11,250 nucleotides of DNA from an uncultured Acidimicrobiales bacterium (GCA_937942965.1 CALDGN010000274.1:1-11250), one strand, 5' to 3'; positions 1 to 7,427 are shown, numbered from the stretch's first letter. Numbers and translations: made by a program. The notes: generated by a model from the letters alone, not told the origin.

Positions 1-724
1 CTTGGATTCGGTCACGGACCGCACCGCGCTCGTGATGGTCGACCATGTGACCTCGCCGACGGCGGTGGTCTTCCCCGTCGCCGAGATCGTCGCTGCGCTT
101 GAGCCCGACGTGCCGGTGCTGGTCGACGGAGCGCATGCGCCCGGCATGCTGCCGGTCGACCTAGCCGAGCTCGGCGCGTCGTTCTACACCGCCAACTGCC
201 ACAAGTGGCTCTGTGCCCCGAAGGGCGCGGCGTTTCTCCATGTCGCCGAGCGGCACCGCGGCGATGTCGAGGCAGTCTCGATCAGCCACGGCCACAACGA
301 TCAGTGGCACGGCAGCTCGGGCTTTCACGGCCGCTTCGACTGGACCGGCACCGACGACCCGACGGCTCGCCTCAGCGTGTCGACGGCGCTCGACACGATG
401 CCAGCGCATCACGCTGACGGCTGGCAAGGGGTCCGCCAGTCAAACCATGCGCTCGTTCTTGCCGGGCGCGATGTCGTTGCCGAGGCGCTCGGCACCACGG
501 CGCCGGTGCCCGACTCAATGGTGGGCTCCATCGCTGCACTCCGACTGCCGACGCTGCCCGATGGCCTCGACCTGGTCGCTCAGCTTCGTCACGATTGGCA
601 GATCGAAGTGCCGTGCCCGGTGTGGCCCGAGCCACCACAGCGACTCATCCGGGTCTCGGCTCAGCAGTACAACGAGATCGGCGACTATCACCGCCTGGCC
701 GAGGCACTGACCGCACTTCTCTAG
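1..724 (+). CDS. Class V aminotransferase, isopenicillin-N-epimerase-like (5' end cut off by window)
   Basis: Partial PLP-dependent fold-type I enzyme; 240 C-terminal residues are visible, read in frame from base 2. The family is usually about 380-400 residues, so roughly 150 N-terminal residues lie outside the window, and the TTG at base 2 should not be taken as the start. Visible landmarks, numbered from base 2: VDGAHAPG with Asp42, expected to contact the pyridine nitrogen; the strand TANCHKW with Lys68 as the predicted Schiff-base lysine, followed by PKGAAFL; and WTGTDDPTA near residues 114-122, typical of the CefD/isopenicillin-N-epimerase-like branch. The rest is the small C-terminal domain. 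Members of this branch include epimerases, cysteine desulfurase relatives and amino-acid lyases, so the substrate cannot be given. It ends with TAG only 9 bp from the stop of the convergent acetyltransferase gene. Family call is firm, substrate unknown. Confidence 0.88.
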   Translation, partial: LDSVTDRTALVMVDHVTSPTAVVFPVAEIVAALEPDVPVLVDGAHAPGMLPVDLAELGASFYTANCHKWLCAPKGAAFLHVAERHRGDVEAVSISHGHNDQWHGSSGFHGRFDWTGTDDPTARLSVSTALDTMPAHHADGWQGVRQSNHALVLAGRDVVAEALGTTAPVPDSMVGSIAALRLPTLPDGLDLVAQLRHDWQIEVPCPVWPEPPQRLIRVSAQQYNEIGDYHRLAEALTALL

Positions 725-733
725 AGGGCCGAT

Positions 734-1558
734 TCAGTCGGCACTCCAGGTTCGGTAGCGCTGCATCCAGGCGACACCGTGATCCACGACGTCGCGGCAC
801 CGCATGAGATGTGCGGTGGCCAGCCCGACTTGGCCGGTGGCCTGCATGCCCTTGCGGGCAAAGTCCTCGCCAATTCGAGCAAAGTCGGTTTCGTCTTCGG
901 CCAAGAGCTCCGCCGTCACCCACTGACGCTCGCCGTCGATGAGCATTGGCGAGCCGACGGCTTGGCGAGGCGCGTGCGCTGGAGCCGCACGGTGCTCGCT
1001 CAGATGCAGGGACGTGTTGTTGGCGTGCGTGACGCCGAGCAGCAAGACGTGGCCGTCGAGGTCGTAGAGCCGGGCTTGTGGCGACCCTTCCCCCAACCCG
1101 ATCTCGAACGTGTGACCGCTCGTGAGGGCTTCTGCCTGAGGCCCGAAGGCGCACGCCGACACGGTCGGATGGCCCGAGCGAACCGCCCCTGGGCTGCGGC
1201 GGAAGCACTCGACGATGGCGCCCATGGCTCGCGTTGGCGTCGTCGCCGGGTCGTAGGCCGGCATCGAGTCTCGGACCGTGTCCCACCACTCTTCTGGGAT
1301 CGGCGGGTTCATCCAGGCGGACGGGTCACTGAGGTCAGCCGAGTGCGTCGGCATCATCAGCGTGCCATGTGGCCCGACGGCCTGGCGCAAGGCCTCAACG
1401 ACCGACTGCGCTCCCCCGGCGACGTAGCCCAGCGCCGACAGCGATGAATGCACCATCACGGTCATGCCCTCGTGCACGCCGAGCGCAGTTAGATCCTCGG
1501 TCAGCGAAGCGATGGTCGCGGGCCGTTCCGATCGGGCGATGGCGGCGCGCTCACTCAC
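734..1558 (-). CDS. AAC(3)-family N-acetyltransferase
   Basis: A 274-residue protein of the aminoglycoside 3-N-acetyltransferase/YokD/FrbF family, which moves an acetyl group from acetyl-CoA to an amine. Seen: HSSLSALG (about 37-44), MPTHSADLSDPSAW (69-82), the family block MGAIVECFRRSPGAVRSGHP (112-131, His130), LGEGSPQARLYDL (155-167) and LLLGVTHANNTSLHL (172-186, His178). Length is normal for the family (about 260-290). The open frame runs upstream to 2029, but that part overlaps the lipoprotein gene and has no family similarity. I chose the GTG at 1558 because it gives the right length and is preceded by TACGTT (TANNNT) 7 nt upstream, as in leaderless actinobacterial mRNAs. Many chromosomal members have no proven role in resistance; the natural substrate is unknown. 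It is divergent from the lipoprotein and convergent with the aminotransferase. Confidence 0.9.
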   Translation of the reverse strand: MSERAAIARSERPATIASLTEDLTALGVHEGMTVMVHSSLSALGYVAGGAQSVVEALRQAVGPHGTLMMPTHSADLSDPSAWMNPPIPEEWWDTVRDSMPAYDPATTPTRAMGAIVECFRRSPGAVRSGHPTVSACAFGPQAEALTSGHTFEIGLGEGSPQARLYDLDGHVLLLGVTHANNTSLHLSEHRAAPAHAPRQAVGSPMLIDGERQWVTAELLAEDETDFARIGEDFARKGMQATGQVGLATAHLMRCRDVVDHGVAWMQRYRTWSAD

Positions 1559-1565
1559 AGCGCCG

Positions 1566-1571
1566 AACGTA
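1566..1571 (-). promoter_or_regulatory. Candidate -10 element of a leaderless promoter for the acetyltransferase
   Basis: The minus strand reads TACGTT, then 7 nt, then the GTG start at 1558. TANNNT at this distance places the transcript start on or next to the start codon. No convincing -35 or Shine-Dalgarno site is visible. The same arrangement recurs at the two plus-strand starts at 1659 and 3052. Confidence 0.5.
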
Positions 1572-1619
1572 TCGCTCCACCGTCCCGACGGTGCTGAGCG
1601 TCGCGAGGGCTGCGAGCGA

Positions 1620-1636
1620 CGAGACGGATCGTCTCG
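1620..1636. promoter_or_regulatory. 17-bp palindrome, candidate operator in the divergent promoter region
   Basis: Inverted repeat CGAGAC - GGATC - GTCTCG, with perfect 6-bp arms and a 5-nt centre. It lies 9 bp upstream of the candidate -10 of the lipoprotein gene, over the expected -35 position, and about 50 bp from the candidate -10 of the acetyltransferase. The size suits a dimeric repressor such as a TetR-type protein, but no regulator gene is in the window. A 6-bp arm can occur by chance in GC-rich DNA. Confidence 0.3.
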
Positions 1637-1645
1637 AACCAGGCC

Positions 1646-1651
1646 TAGTCT
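1646..1651 (+). promoter_or_regulatory. Candidate -10 element of a leaderless promoter for the FAS1 lipoprotein
   Basis: TAGTCT (TANNNT), followed by 7 nt and the ATG at 1659. There is no purine-rich ribosome site before that ATG, although the start is independently supported by a clean lipoprotein signal peptide beginning there. That makes leaderless initiation the simplest reading. Confidence 0.5.
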
Positions 1652-1658
1652 GCGGGCG

Positions 1659-3008
1659 ATGCCTCGACGACACCTCGCGCCAATCCTGGCGCTCGTCCTA
1701 TGCATGGGCGCGTGTTCGAGTGGTCCGCTCACCGGCGTTGGCGAGATGGCGCGGTCGGAGACTTCCCAGTCCGACGCAGTGCGTGCGACCGGTCCTGTGA
1801 TCGACTCGGCCAAAATCATTGCCGCCGTCGAACGGCTCCACGAAACGCCGCATCGGGCAGAAGCCTTCCTGAGTCTGTCTGGAGACTCGCAGGCAACGGA
1901 CGGCCTCGACACCAACCTCCCGATCTCGAGGTATGAGTTCGACGGGACATGGTCGTCCTCGACAGTCCTGCTCGGCCCGGGGCAGGCGACAGGAACGCCG
2001 ATGGGCTTCACCATCACGGATCGGAACACGGCGTACTTCTACATGCCGGGGTTCGCCGACATGCCCGAGGCGCTACGAGCGTCATCGGCCGATCCGATGG
2101 TCGACGCCTACGACGCGTGGATCAGCGCCGACTTCAATCAGGTTCGCGCTGCAGCACCGCCAGACCTGCCTGTCACCATCCGCCAGGCTGCGCAGGACGA
2201 ACTCGACAAGATGATCGAGACGCTCCGAACCGCTCCCACCGCGATAGAGGGGCCCCGTTCGTCGAGTCGCGGCGTCGAAACCCGAACCTATGAGATGCTC
2301 ATCGAACCGGGGTCAGACATCGACCTGTTCAGCTCGCCGAGCGTGTTCACCATCCACCTCGACGCCCAGGAACGGGTGCGCGAGGTCGCATCGGTAAACG
2401 ACTTGTTCGGTAGCTCCCGGGTCGAGTACTTCGACTTTGAAGAGGAGATCGTCATCGAGGTGCCCACTGATGCCCTCGACCGCACGGCCAAGTTCGTCGC
2501 GCTCTTCGCCGGCGCTCCGTCTGCACTGCCGACCATGGTGCCGCCGCGGCCCACTCCGACCCCGACGGTGCCGTTCATCGGTCCGACGGTCCTCGACCGC
2601 ATCGATGAACAGCCGGAACTGTCGATCTTTCGAGAACTGATCGCTGAGGGCCAGAACGTAGAGCTGATGCTCGACCTGCCCAACCCCGAGCCGTGGACGA
2701 TCTTTGCGCCCACGAACGACGCGCTCGAAGCGCTCGGCCCTGCGCTCGACCAGCTCCGTGAAGAACCGCTTCGTGCTCGGACTTTCGTTCTCGAACACGT
2801 GGTCAAGGGCTCCTACTCCCTCGACGAGCTCGCCGAGCTCCAGTCGGTCATCTCGTTCGCAGGTTGGAGCATCCGGATCAACTCGGACAATGGCCAGTTC
2901 ACCGTTGGCTCTCTTCGGCGCATGCAACCGGTACTCGTCGGCGACATGGTCGCTGGAGACGGCGTGGTGCACATCCTCGCTCACACACTCGACACGTCGT
3001 TCGGGTAG
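1659..3008 (+). CDS. Lipoprotein with LppX/LprG- or LolA-like domain and C-terminal fasciclin (FAS1) domain
   Basis: 449 residues. The N-terminus MPRRHLAPILALVLCMGAC is a lipoprotein signal peptide: Arg-rich start, hydrophobic core, and a lipobox ending MGA-Cys19, so the mature protein should be lipid-anchored outside the membrane. Residues about 50-275 look like the beta-rich fold of the actinobacterial LppX/LprAFG lipoproteins; the weak cues are alternating strands, a VYxFxxEEEIVIEVPTDALD-like end (about 255-274), and size. This part is inference. A Pro/Thr-rich linker (about 287-306) leads to a FAS1 domain (about 308-447) with WTIFAPTNDAL (346-356), the VLEHVVKGSYSLDEL block (377-391) and DMVAGDGVVHILAHTL (429-444). 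FAS1 domains mediate adhesion or ligand contact at cell surfaces. The frame is open upstream to 1464, but the ATG at 1659 gives the signal peptide and follows a TANNNT element. Role unknown. Confidence 0.85.
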   Translation: MPRRHLAPILALVLCMGACSSGPLTGVGEMARSETSQSDAVRATGPVIDSAKIIAAVERLHETPHRAEAFLSLSGDSQATDGLDTNLPISRYEFDGTWSSSTVLLGPGQATGTPMGFTITDRNTAYFYMPGFADMPEALRASSADPMVDAYDAWISADFNQVRAAAPPDLPVTIRQAAQDELDKMIETLRTAPTAIEGPRSSSRGVETRTYEMLIEPGSDIDLFSSPSVFTIHLDAQERVREVASVNDLFGSSRVEYFDFEEEIVIEVPTDALDRTAKFVALFAGAPSALPTMVPPRPTPTPTVPFIGPTVLDRIDEQPELSIFRELIAEGQNVELMLDLPNPEPWTIFAPTNDALEALGPALDQLREEPLRARTFVLEHVVKGSYSLDELAELQSVISFAGWSIRINSDNGQFTVGSLRRMQPVLVGDMVAGDGVVHILAHTLDTSFG

Positions 3009-3039
3009 CTCCTCTGCGGTCGCATCGCCTCGTCGCGAT

Positions 3040-3045
3040 TAGCGT
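3040..3045 (+). promoter_or_regulatory. Candidate -10 element of a leaderless promoter for the amine oxidase
   Basis: TAGCGT (TANNNT), then 6 nt and the ATG at 3052. It lies in the 43-bp gap after the lipoprotein stop, and no Shine-Dalgarno site precedes the ATG. If real, the amine oxidase unit has its own promoter and is not simply read through from the lipoprotein gene. Confidence 0.45.
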
Positions 3046-3051
3046 GCCCCT

Positions 3052-4908
3052 ATGGCAGCGCACCCTGGAGCCCTTCTCACTACCGACGAGATCACGGCGG
3101 TCGTCGACCTGCTGAAACAACAGGGCAAGGTCGGCGACGACACGACCTTTCGCCGCGTGTCGCCCGCGCACCCCAACGGCTTCGACGATCGTCGTATCGA
3201 GGCCTGGCTCTATCACGCAGGCTCCAAGGAGATCGAGGAACTCGTCGTCTCGCTGACCGACGAGTCGATCGTGACGGAGCGAACCGTCACCGGCCAGATC
3301 CCGCAGTTCGCGTTCGGCGAAGTCGGTGCGGCCCAAGAAGTCGTGCGCTCCAGTCCGCTGGTTGCCGAAGCGCTCGCCAAGCGCGGCATCGACGACCCGT
3401 CCAAGGTCCAGGTCGATACGTGGCCAACGGGCAACATGGGTCACGAGCACGAGAAGGGCCGGCGCGTCACCCGTTGCATCATGTTCTGGCGCGATGACGT
3501 CGCCGACAACGGCTACGCGAAACCCATCGATGGCCTGATGGCGTTCGTCGACCTCGACGAGATGGAGGTCTACCACCTCGACGACATCGGCAACTGGCCG
3601 GTTGCGACCGAGACCAACAACTACCACCACGGCACCGTTCCCGATCGCGACGACCTCAAGACGATCGACATCACCCAGCCCGACGGTCCGAGCTTCACCG
3701 TGACCGACGGCAACCTGATCACCTGGGGCAACTGGGATGTGCGGGCCGTCATGGATCACACCGAGGGCATCGTCCTCCAGTCGCTGGCGTGGACCGATCA
3801 GGGGACGAGGCGGCCGATCATGCGGCGCGCCAGCGTCGCCGAGATGGTCGTGCCCTATGGCGAGACTCGGGCCTCGCAGGCGTTCAAGAACGCGCTCGAC
3901 ATCGGCGAGGTTGCGCTCGGCCGCACCGTGAACTCGCTCACGCTCGGCTGTGATTGCCTCGGCGACATCACGTACCTCGACAGTGCCTGGTGCTTCGACG
4001 ACGGCACGCCCATCCACGTCGACCAAGCGATCTGTATCCACGAAGAAGACTTCGGCATTCTGTGGAAGCACACCGACAGCCACTCGGGCACGACCGATGT
4101 ACGCCGCAGTCGCCGGCTGGTGATCAGCTCGATCTTCACCGTCGGCAACTACGACTACGGCATCTTCTGGTACCTGTACCTCGACGGCACGATCCAGCTC
4201 GAGATCAAGTTGACCGGCATCGTCACAACGCAGGCCCATGGCCCCGACGACTCGCTGACCTACGCCACGCTCGTCGGACCCGAGGTTGCTGCGCCGATCC
4301 ACCAGCACCTGTTCTGTGCTCGCTTCGATATGGAAGTCGACGGTCCGGACAACACGGCGTACCGCGTCGACATCGAGGTCGACGACCCGGGGCCGGACAA
4401 TCCGTTCGACAACGCCTTCCGGGCCGTGCCGACTCGGCTTGAGACCGAGCAGCAGGCGACCGACGTCGTTGACGCAGCCAAGGCTCGCACCTGGCGGGTC
4501 ATCAACGAGGCCAAGACGAACCGTCTGGGGCAACCGACTGGCTACAAGCTTCTGCCGGCCGACACGGCGACCCTGTTCCCGTTCCGGGCCCGCATCGCTG
4601 GTCGCGCCGGGTTCGCGATGAAGAACCTGTGGGTGACGCCGACCTCGAACGACGAACGCTTCCCCGCTGGTGACCATGTGACGCAGAGCGAGCCCAACAA
4701 CCAGGGCTTGCCGACGTGGACCCAAGCAGATCGGCCGATCGCCGACACCGACATCACGGTGTGGCACGTGTTCGGTCTCACCCACTCGGCCCGCCCCGAG
4801 GACTTCCCCGTCATGCCGACCGAGTACGCCCGCTGCACCTGGGTGCCGTTCGGCTTCTTCGACAAGAACCCTGCGCTTGATATCCCGCCCGGCAGCCACT
4901 GTCACTGA
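3052..4908 (+). CDS. Primary-amine oxidase (copper/topaquinone)
   Basis: A 618-residue copper amine oxidase, which oxidises a primary amine to the aldehyde with release of ammonia and hydrogen peroxide. All the key residues are visible. The topaquinone motif is TVGNYDY, with Tyr367 as the residue converted to the cofactor. The copper ligands are His417 and His419 (PIHQHLF) and His578 (LTHSARPEDFPVMP). The predicted catalytic base is Asp283 (ALDIGE), 84 residues before the Tyr, the same spacing I recall for the Arthrobacter globiformis enzyme. LGCDCLGDITYLD (298-310) and HEEDFGILWKH (330-340) are also typical. The small N-terminal domains N2/N3 occupy about 1-210. No signal peptide is seen, so it should be cytoplasmic like the Arthrobacter enzymes and unlike periplasmic E. 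coli TynA. The substrate (phenethylamine, tyramine, histamine or an aliphatic amine) cannot be read from sequence. It is the first gene of a three-gene plus-strand unit. Confidence 0.96.
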   Translation: MAAHPGALLTTDEITAVVDLLKQQGKVGDDTTFRRVSPAHPNGFDDRRIEAWLYHAGSKEIEELVVSLTDESIVTERTVTGQIPQFAFGEVGAAQEVVRSSPLVAEALAKRGIDDPSKVQVDTWPTGNMGHEHEKGRRVTRCIMFWRDDVADNGYAKPIDGLMAFVDLDEMEVYHLDDIGNWPVATETNNYHHGTVPDRDDLKTIDITQPDGPSFTVTDGNLITWGNWDVRAVMDHTEGIVLQSLAWTDQGTRRPIMRRASVAEMVVPYGETRASQAFKNALDIGEVALGRTVNSLTLGCDCLGDITYLDSAWCFDDGTPIHVDQAICIHEEDFGILWKHTDSHSGTTDVRRSRRLVISSIFTVGNYDYGIFWYLYLDGTIQLEIKLTGIVTTQAHGPDDSLTYATLVGPEVAAPIHQHLFCARFDMEVDGPDNTAYRVDIEVDDPGPDNPFDNAFRAVPTRLETEQQATDVVDAAKARTWRVINEAKTNRLGQPTGYKLLPADTATLFPFRARIAGRAGFAMKNLWVTPTSNDERFPAGDHVTQSEPNNQGLPTWTQADRPIADTDITVWHVFGLTHSARPEDFPVMPTEYARCTWVPFGFFDKNPALDIPPGSHCH

Positions 4909-4920
4909 GCGCGTTCGAAC

Positions 4921-5640
4921 ATGACCGGTATTGAAATCGCGCTCGTCATCGGCTTCGCGGCGCTCGGCGCGATGGTCCAAGGCTGCATCGGCATCGGGAT
5001 CGGACTCGTCGCCGCGCCCGTGTTGGTCTCCATCGACCCTGCGTTCGCCCCCGGGCCGCTGCTGTTCATTGGCCAGGTCGTCGGACTGCGCCACGTCTTC
5101 GCCGAACGCGAACACATCGACCGAGCGGCGCTGCGCAACGTGTTCATCGGACTTCCGTTCGGCATCGCCGCCGGGCTCACGATCCTGTTGATGATCGATG
5201 GTCGCGTGTTGTCGATCATCGTCGGCACTGCGACCGCGCTCGCCGCCGCTTCGATCCTGTTCGGTGCGCGGGTTGCGCGTTCGCCACGGGTCGAAGTCGC
5301 GGCTGGCGGAATCATGGCGTTCGCCAGCATCACGGCGGCACTGCCCGGCCCACCGCTCGCTATTGCGTTCAGCGACATGAAGCCGTCGACGATGCGAGGC
5401 ACGGCATCTGCCTCGATCCTCGTCGTCGCCATCATCGCCGCAGTGACCTTGACGACTGCCGGACGCTTCGGCCGTCACGAGCTCGAGTTGCTCGCCTTGC
5501 TGCTTCCCGGTGCCGTGATCGGGCTGGTCTCCGCCCGGTTCCTGCGACCTGTCCTCGACCGTTCCTGGTTCCGCACCGCCGTCCTGGTGATGGCACTCGC
5601 CGGCGGCGTCGCGCTCGTCGTCCGTCAGGCGATGGCATGA
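4921..5640 (+). CDS. TauE/SafE (TSUP) family membrane transporter
   Basis: A 239-residue, very hydrophobic protein with about 7-8 predicted membrane segments (roughly 3-36 as one or two helices, then 43-56, 73-92, 95-115, 125-148, 161-180, 187-205 and 217-235). The two family hallmarks are the Gly-rich first segment (GCIGIGIGLVAAPVL, 21-35) and ALPGPPLAIAF (140-150), which begins the second half of the repeat. TSUP proteins are proposed exporters or importers of sulfite, sulfonates, sulfoacetate or other small organic anions; the substrate here is unknown. It starts 12 bp after the amine oxidase stop with no clear ribosome site, and its TGA overlaps the next ATG (ATGA), so it is almost certainly co-transcribed with both neighbours. 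A role moving an acid or sulfur compound made in this pathway is inference. Confidence 0.87.
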   Translation: MTGIEIALVIGFAALGAMVQGCIGIGIGLVAAPVLVSIDPAFAPGPLLFIGQVVGLRHVFAEREHIDRAALRNVFIGLPFGIAAGLTILLMIDGRVLSIIVGTATALAAASILFGARVARSPRVEVAAGGIMAFASITAALPGPPLAIAFSDMKPSTMRGTASASILVVAIIAAVTLTTAGRFGRHELELLALLLPGAVIGLVSARFLRPVLDRSWFRTAVLVMALAGGVALVVRQAMA

Positions 5641-7325
5641 GCGTCCAATCCGAACCCGATGTGTTGTTCCACAACGCAGACGTGCTCGGCCACACCCAGG
5701 GCAACCGTCCAGTGACTGCCGTCGCCGTCAGCGGCAATCGCATCGCGGCGGTCGGAGGCGTCGAGCTTCTCGAAGCCGCAACGACGAACACCCATGTGAT
5801 CGACCTCGACGGACGCAGCTTGACGCCGGGCATCAATGATGGCCACATCCATATCGGCGGCTTCGCCCAAGGGCGCCCGCCCGCCTCGCTCGATGTAACT
5901 CCGGCGAGCTGCCCGACGGTCCGCAGCGTGGCGGCAGCCGTTGCGACTCGTGTGAGCGAGGTCGCTCCCGGCGAATGGATCCGCGGGAGGGGTTGGGTCG
6001 GTGCCTCGCTCGCCGACCTGGATGGCACCGAACCGACCGCGGACATGCTCGACGATGTCGCCCCGGACAACCCCGTCATCCTGACCGACTTCAGCGGCCA
6101 TGCGATCTGGGTGAACACCGCGGCGATGCAGGCAGCGGGCCTGCGCCGCGATACGGCCGTCCCGGCCGGAGGACTCGCTCGGCGAGACGGCGCTGGCGAC
6201 TTCACCGGACTGTTCGTCGATGCGGCTCAACATCTGATCGTTGCGCATGTGCCGCTGCTGTCCGACGACGAACTCGAAGCGGCCGTGCGATCCGGGCTCG
6301 CCGCACTTCATGCGCATGGCATCACCTCCATCACCGATGCCGCACTGAACCCATTCCCCGGAGTCGAAGACTCACTCGGTGGTGCCCGCGTCTACGAGCT
6401 GTTGCGACGCCTGTGCAGCCGCGACGACGTTCCGATGCGCTGCAACGTGCTCGTGACGTTCAGCTCGCTCGGCGCCACGATGCTCGACGCCACCCTCGCT
6501 GGCTTCGAAGCGTGGCGTCCGCCAGAAAACGACCCCGAGTGGTTCGCCGTTCGGGGCCTCAAGGTCTTCGCCGATGGCGTGCCGCCGAGCTGCACGGCCT
6601 GGGTGTCTCAGCCCTACCCCGATGGCAGCCACGGCTGTCTCACCGTCGGCGGCACCACCGACGACGAACGGGTCGAGGAGCTGGCCAGCATCATCCGCGC
6701 CGGGCACGAACGAGGGATGCAAGTCGGCGTGCATGCGACCGGTGATCGCACGGTCGACGCAGTCCTCGACGGCTTCGCCGCCGCGCTCGCCGACGTTCCC
6801 CGAGCCGACCCACGGCACTACATCATCCACGGACCGCTCGCCACGGCGGAGATGATCGGTCGGGCTGCTTCGCTCGGGCTCGGCTTCAATGTGCAACCGT
6901 CGCTCAAGTCGACCTCGGCCCGGTCAATCGAGGGCCTGTTCGGCCGCGAGCTCAGCGAGTGGCAGTGGCCGCTGCGGGCGATCATCGACAGCGGCGCGGT
7001 GCTGGCCGCAAGCTCGGACGCTCCGGTATGCGAACCGAACTGGCGCCACGGCATCGCCGGCGCGGTGCTGCGTGAAACCGCCGATGGCGAGGTCTATGGA
7101 GCGACGCAACGCATCGCCGTCGGCGAAGCGCTCGACGCCTACACCTCCGCAGGCGCGTGGCAAGACGATTGCGACACATGGAAGGGCCGCATCGCCCCCG
7201 GCATGGTTGCCGACATGTGCGTGGTCGACGCCCGGCTCTCGACCGATGACCCGCGGACGTTCGCCGAGTCGCCGGTCGCGCTCACGATGGTCGACGGCAT
7301 CACCGTCCACGACCAACTGATCTGA
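5637..7325 (+). CDS. YtcJ-type metal-dependent amidohydrolase
   Basis: 562 residues, the usual length for amidohydrolase-3/YtcJ proteins. An N-terminal beta-sandwich piece (about 8-60) contains the ADVL and RIAAVG motifs, and the TIM barrel carries the whole metal site: His70 and His72 (NDGHIH), the predicted carboxylated Lys309 (GLKVFADG), His366 (VGVHATGD), His398 (YIIHGP) and Asp461 (AASSDAPV). A C-terminal return to the sandwich (PGMVADMCVVDA) follows. YtcJ-like enzymes hydrolyse amide or related C-N bonds in poorly defined substrates. The start ATG overlaps the transporter stop by 4 bp (ATGA), with a weak CAGGCG upstream, pointing to translational coupling. Together with the amine oxidase this suggests amide hydrolysis followed by amine oxidation, which is inference. 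No defects are seen. Confidence 0.92.
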   Translation: MSVQSEPDVLFHNADVLGHTQGNRPVTAVAVSGNRIAAVGGVELLEAATTNTHVIDLDGRSLTPGINDGHIHIGGFAQGRPPASLDVTPASCPTVRSVAAAVATRVSEVAPGEWIRGRGWVGASLADLDGTEPTADMLDDVAPDNPVILTDFSGHAIWVNTAAMQAAGLRRDTAVPAGGLARRDGAGDFTGLFVDAAQHLIVAHVPLLSDDELEAAVRSGLAALHAHGITSITDAALNPFPGVEDSLGGARVYELLRRLCSRDDVPMRCNVLVTFSSLGATMLDATLAGFEAWRPPENDPEWFAVRGLKVFADGVPPSCTAWVSQPYPDGSHGCLTVGGTTDDERVEELASIIRAGHERGMQVGVHATGDRTVDAVLDGFAAALADVPRADPRHYIIHGPLATAEMIGRAASLGLGFNVQPSLKSTSARSIEGLFGRELSEWQWPLRAIIDSGAVLAASSDAPVCEPNWRHGIAGAVLRETADGEVYGATQRIAVGEALDAYTSAGAWQDDCDTWKGRIAPGMVADMCVVDARLSTDDPRTFAESPVALTMVDGITVHDQLI

Positions 7326-7350
7326 CCAACGGCTCCACCCTTCACACGCG

Positions 7351-7397
7351 TTCTCACCGACTCACAGCCCGGAAACCGGGCATCAGATCGGTGAGAA
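7351..7397. terminator. Nested hairpin, possible bidirectional terminator
   Basis: The outer arms are perfect 10-bp complements, TTCTCACCGA (7351-7360) and TCGGTGAGAA (7388-7397). Inside, after a symmetrical 6-nt non-pairing stretch on each side, is a second perfect stem, GCCCGG (7367-7372) and CCGGGC (7376-7381), with an AAA loop (TTT on the minus strand). It lies between the convergent amidohydrolase and kinase genes, 26 bp and 47 bp from their stops, so ending both transcripts is the natural role. It has no U-run, so it would not be a textbook intrinsic terminator. It may instead be a repetitive extragenic palindrome. Confidence 0.45.
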
Positions 7398-7427
7398 GCC
7401 GCAGGCGGGTGCCAGATCGGTGAGAAG
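7377..7427 (+). repeat. Two direct copies of a 22-nt repeat (29-nt period)
   Basis: Copies at 7377-7398 and 7406-7427 match at 19 of 22 positions. They begin CGGG, differ at the next three bases, and then share CAGATCGGTGAGAAG exactly. The left part of the hairpin (about 7351-7371) is a third, degenerate copy in inverted orientation, matching at 15 of 21 positions. Three copies within 80 bp of non-coding DNA are not expected by chance. Confidence 0.75.

Noticed and set aside
734..1558. Acquired aminoglycoside-resistance gene
   Set aside because: The family name suggests it, but there is no mobile element, integron site or compositional break, and many chromosomal AAC(3)-like proteins have other or unknown substrates.
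1464..1658. Longer start for the lipoprotein at 1464
   Set aside because: It would bury the signal peptide 65 residues inside the protein and overlap the start of the divergent acetyltransferase gene.
1559..2029. N-terminal extension of the acetyltransferase up to 2029
   Set aside because: It would overlap the lipoprotein gene by about 370 bp, adds 157 residues without family similarity, and ignores the GTG at 1558 with its TANNNT element.
2899..5478. Minus-strand open frame of 859 codons opposite the amine oxidase and transporter
   Set aside because: The translation is low-complexity Arg/Asp/Val/Gly-rich with no domain. The plus strand encodes an amine oxidase with every active-site residue, so this is a GC-rich antisense shadow.
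7350..7427. CRISPR array
   Set aside because: Only two direct copies plus one inverted, degenerate copy, with a 7-nt space between the direct copies and no cas genes. The spacing and orientation do not fit a CRISPR array.
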